From NCBI GenBank assembly GCA_009784085.1, contig WRCJ01000066.1, positions 1 to 8,679 of the forward strand: 8,679 nt of DNA. Direction: 5' to 3'. This DNA comes from Oscillospiraceae bacterium. GTDB taxonomy: Bacteria; Bacillota; Clostridia; Oscillospirales; UBA929. Below are positions 6,807 to 8,679 of this stretch, one piece after another. A program made the position numbers and the translations under genes. Each line of letters opens with the position of its first letter. Position 1 is the first letter of the stretch. The notes under the pieces were generated by a model. That model searched no databases. It had not been told where the DNA came from and worked only from the letters and a program-made list of their open reading frames with translations.

Positions 6807-6822
6807 CTACGATAATCTGTAC

Positions 6823-6835
6823 CAACATTATGTTG
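6823..6835. promoter_or_regulatory. 13-bp inverted repeat, possible operator
   Basis: CAACAT-T-ATGTTG is a perfect 6-bp inverted repeat around a single base, placed about 14-26 bases downstream of the predicted mgtA transcription start. That position suits a repressor roadblock. As RNA it could form only a weak CAAC/GUUG stem. No regulator family was recognised from the sequence. Confidence 0.35.
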
Positions 6836-6854
6836 AAATCCAAGCCCTCGTTAG

Positions 6855-6883
6855 ATTTTACCACAAAATAGCCGCGTTATCAA
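6855..6883 (-). promoter_or_regulatory. Sigma-A type promoter for mgtA
   Basis: The -35 box TTGATA (6878-6883) and the -10 box TAAAAT (6855-6860) are separated by exactly 17 bases. The -10 box is preceded by TGG, an extended -10 element (TGn). Each box is one base from consensus. Transcription should start near 6849 and gives mgtA its own leader, independent of feoB. This is the best promoter-like sequence found in the window. Confidence 0.65.
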
Positions 6884-6908
6884 CCGATCAATGCCAATAT
6901 TTCCTGTG

Positions 6909-6932
6909 AGAAAGTTTTATGTAGAAAGTTTT
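6909..6932. repeat. Direct repeat upstream of the mgtA promoter
   Basis: AGAAAGTTTT occurs twice on the plus strand, separated by ATGT, a 14-bp period. The pair lies about 60-85 bases upstream of the predicted mgtA start, just after the feoB stop. Direct repeats at such a place often bind response-regulator dimers, but the period differs from the 11-bp spacing of the classical enterobacterial PhoP box, so no regulator is proposed. Confidence 0.45.
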
Positions 6933-6951
6933 GACATCCAAACCACAACTC

Positions 6952-8679
6952 CTATGGCAGGAACATGCGCCCAATCTGGTAGATAGCAGTGGCGACGGCC
7001 CACGCGACAACGATCTGGTATACCACAACAAAGAGCGTCCCCTTCAGGCTACCAAGCTCGCGCCTCACCGTGGCGATGGCCGCCACGCAAGGCGTATACA
7101 GCAACGTGAACGCCAAAAAGCTGAATGCCGAAAGAGGCGTAAGGAGCGTGTGCAGCGTGCCGCCCAATGCCTCGCCCTTGGCGCCTGTCAGCACGGCCAG
7201 CGTGCTGATCACCGCCTCTTTCGCGGTGAACCCGGCAATCAGGGATGTGGAAACGCGCCAGTCCGTAAAACCGGCCGGGACGAACACAGGGCCGATGAAC
7301 CGCCCAATGGCGGCCAACATGCTGGCCGCGCCATCTTCGACGGGATTGAGCCGCACGTCGAACGACTGCAAAAACCAGACCACCACGGTGGCCAAAAGGA
7401 TCACCGTAAAGGCTCTCTGGATGAAATCCTTCGCCTTGTACCATAGGAGCCGCAATACGGTTTTCCCGGAAGGGAAGCGGTAATTCGGGAGCTCCAGCAC
7501 AAAAGGGACCGGCGCGCCTTTGTAAACCGTTTTGCTCATGATATAACCCGACAATATGCCCAGCGATATCCCCATCAAATACAGGCCGATCATCACGAAC
7601 GCCTGGTACTTGGGGAAAAAGGCGGCTGTGAGTAGCGCGTAGATGGGCAGTTTCGCGCTGCAGCTCATAAAGGGCGTGAGCAAAATGGTCATCTTCTTAT
7701 CCCGTTCGCTGGAAAGCGTCCGGGTGGCCATGACCGCCGGGACGGTGCAGCCGAAACCCATCAGCATGGGTACAAAACTTCGCCCCGAGAGGCCGATCCT
7801 GCGCAGCGGCTTGTCCATCACATAAGCCACTCGCGCCATGTAGCCGCTGTCCTCCAAAAGGGACAAAAAGAAAAACAGCGTGATGATGATCGGGATGAAG
7901 CTGAGCACGGCGCCCACGCCGGCGAATATGCCATCAATGAGAAGCGAGTGGACGACCGGGTTTAGGCCGTATGCCGTCAACGCCTGGCTAGCGGCATGGG
8001 CCAGGCCGTCGATGCCCAGCACGACCAGGTCGCTGAGCCTGTTGCCAATCACGCCGAAGGTCAGCCAGAAAACCGTGAACATGATGCCCAGAAAAACGGG
8101 CAGCGCCCATATCCTGTGGGTCAGGATGCCGTCCAGCGTGACGCTGCGCCGGTACTCGCGGCTCTCTTTCGGTTTTGTGACGCATTGCCTGCACATTTCC
8201 TCGATGAACCGATACCGCATGTCCACGATGGCCGCTTCCCGGTCGGTATCCAGATCGGCCTCCATCTCACAGACCGCGTGCTCGATCATATCGATCTCGT
8301 TTTCTGTGAGCAACAGGTCTTTCCGTATGGCTTCGTCGCCCTCGACCAGTTTGGTCGCCGCGAAGCGAGGGGGGATGCCCCGCCTTTGCGCGTGATCCTC
8401 GATAAGGTGGGTGATGCCGTGAATGGCCCTATGCACCGCGTCGGCGCAAAAATCGACGCGCTCCGGCAGTCTTCGGTTTTCCACCGCATCCGTGGCCTTC
8501 TCCATCAGTTCGGACAACCCCATCTTTTTGGCCGCCGAAATGGGCGCCACGGGGATGCCCAGGGCCTCCCGCATGTGGAGGATGTCGATGCTGCCGTGGT
8601 TCGACTGCACCTCGTCCATCATGTTCAACGCCAGCACCATGGGAATCTGCAACTCGATCAGCTGCAGCGTCAGGTACAG
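6952..8679 (-). CDS. feoB: Ferrous iron transport protein B, 5' end beyond window
   Basis: Inner-membrane permease for Fe2+ with a cytosolic GTPase domain at its N-terminus. The window holds the last 575 residues; the P-loop and the G2-G3 motifs lie off the right edge. Numbering from the edge, visible parts are the G4 motif NMMD at 19-22, the G5 motif SAA at 48-50, and a helical spacer of about 120 residues. The membrane core follows, with GFGCTVPAVMATR at 308-320, MSCSAKLP at 338-345, the loop LELPNYR at 395-401, FTAKEAVIS at 484-492 and YTPCVAA at 528-534. Gate segments with cysteines next to Pro and Ser are typical of the family. The frame is open through the edge (LYLTLQLIEL); the TTG near 8652 is an internal leucine and not a start. 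No feoA or feoC follows downstream; mgtA comes next after 364 bases. Confidence 0.96.
   Translation of the reverse strand: MYLTLQLIELQIPMVLALNMMDEVQSNHGSIDILHMREALGIPVAPISAAKKMGLSELMEKATDAVENRRLPERVDFCADAVHRAIHGITHLIEDHAQRRGIPPRFAATKLVEGDEAIRKDLLLTENEIDMIEHAVCEMEADLDTDREAAIVDMRYRFIEEMCRQCVTKPKESREYRRSVTLDGILTHRIWALPVFLGIMFTVFWLTFGVIGNRLSDLVVLGIDGLAHAASQALTAYGLNPVVHSLLIDGIFAGVGAVLSFIPIIITLFFFLSLLEDSGYMARVAYVMDKPLRRIGLSGRSFVPMLMGFGCTVPAVMATRTLSSERDKKMTILLTPFMSCSAKLPIYALLTAAFFPKYQAFVMIGLYLMGISLGILSGYIMSKTVYKGAPVPFVLELPNYRFPSGKTVLRLLWYKAKDFIQRAFTVILLATVVVWFLQSFDVRLNPVEDGAASMLAAIGRFIGPVFVPAGFTDWRVSTSLIAGFTAKEAVISTLAVLTGAKGEALGGTLHTLLTPLSAFSFLAFTLLYTPCVAAIATVRRELGSLKGTLFVVVYQIVVAWAVATAIYQIGRMFLP

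Larger units (their letters stand above)
6588..6850 (-). promoter_or_regulatory. Long mgtA 5' leader, putative translation-coupled control region
   Basis: From the predicted start near 6849 to the mgtA ATG there are about 260 untranslated bases, far longer than needed for initiation. In order the leader holds an inverted repeat (6823-6835), a GC hairpin (6785-6806), a 29-codon leader frame (6616-6705) and the mgtA SD GGGAGG (6596-6601). GAAUCCU at 6635-6641 can pair with AGGAUUC at 6592-6598, hiding part of the SD. A shorter hairpin, GGAG(GAUU)CUCC at 6589-6600, does the same and excludes the first. The upstream partner lies in codons 22-24 of the leader frame, so translating ribosomes would open it. 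I recognised no M-box core. Mg2+ control is inferred from the gene and from known mgtA leaders; it is not shown here. Confidence 0.5.

Noticed and set aside
6588..6850. M-box (ykoK) magnesium riboswitch
   Set aside because: The length and gene would fit, but I could not find the conserved GUUAGGUGAGG-type core or the CUACG-containing 3' element in a consistent order. A covariance-model search would settle it.

Overview
The window is GC-rich bacterial DNA in which every convincing gene lies on the minus strand, so transcription runs from high to low coordinates: feoB (5' part beyond the right edge) > mgtA > pyrH > frr > uppS > cdsA > dxr (3' part beyond the left edge). The block pyrH-frr-uppS-cdsA-dxr, with Shine-Dalgarno (SD)-led starts and short gaps, is the classic Bacillota (Firmicutes) order. 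Together with a Clostridia-like MgtA and FeoB and the high GC, it suggests a GC-rich Clostridia-type member of the Bacillota. This is a judgement from gene order and protein flavour, with no database search behind it.

Right part (6952-8679): the last 575 residues of FeoB, the GTP-dependent ferrous iron permease, from the end of its G domain through the whole membrane region. Positions 6588-6951 hold 364 bases without a long gene, and this is the most interesting non-coding stretch. It contains a strong extended -10 promoter (TTGATA, 17 bases, TAAAAT), direct and inverted repeats, a leader of about 260 bases, and a 29-codon leader reading frame. That frame has a near-perfect SD and ends in Pro-stop 28 bases before mgtA. 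The leader can also pair with the mgtA SD. I read this as a probable translation-coupled regulatory leader for the magnesium transporter. No M-box riboswitch was recognised.

Middle (3846-6587): a complete P3-type Mg2+-importing ATPase, MgtA, with all catalytic motifs intact. It is followed after only 49 bases by pyrH, where rpsB-tsf would normally precede pyrH. No terminator is visible there, so the downstream essential genes may be read from the magnesium-transporter transcript.

Left part (1-3796): UMP kinase (pyrimidine nucleotides), ribosome recycling factor, undecaprenyl diphosphate synthase (wall lipid carrier), CDP-diglyceride synthase (phospholipids) and DXP reductoisomerase (isoprenoid precursors that feed UppS). 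Dxr carries a striking six-copy, 15-bp in-frame tandem repeat (207-296) that lengthens a loop just before its catalytic SGGPF motif. UppS and Dxr also show substitutions at usually conserved sites.

No tRNA, rRNA, mobile element or CRISPR array was seen. The long reading frames on the plus strand are codon-bias shadows of these genes.
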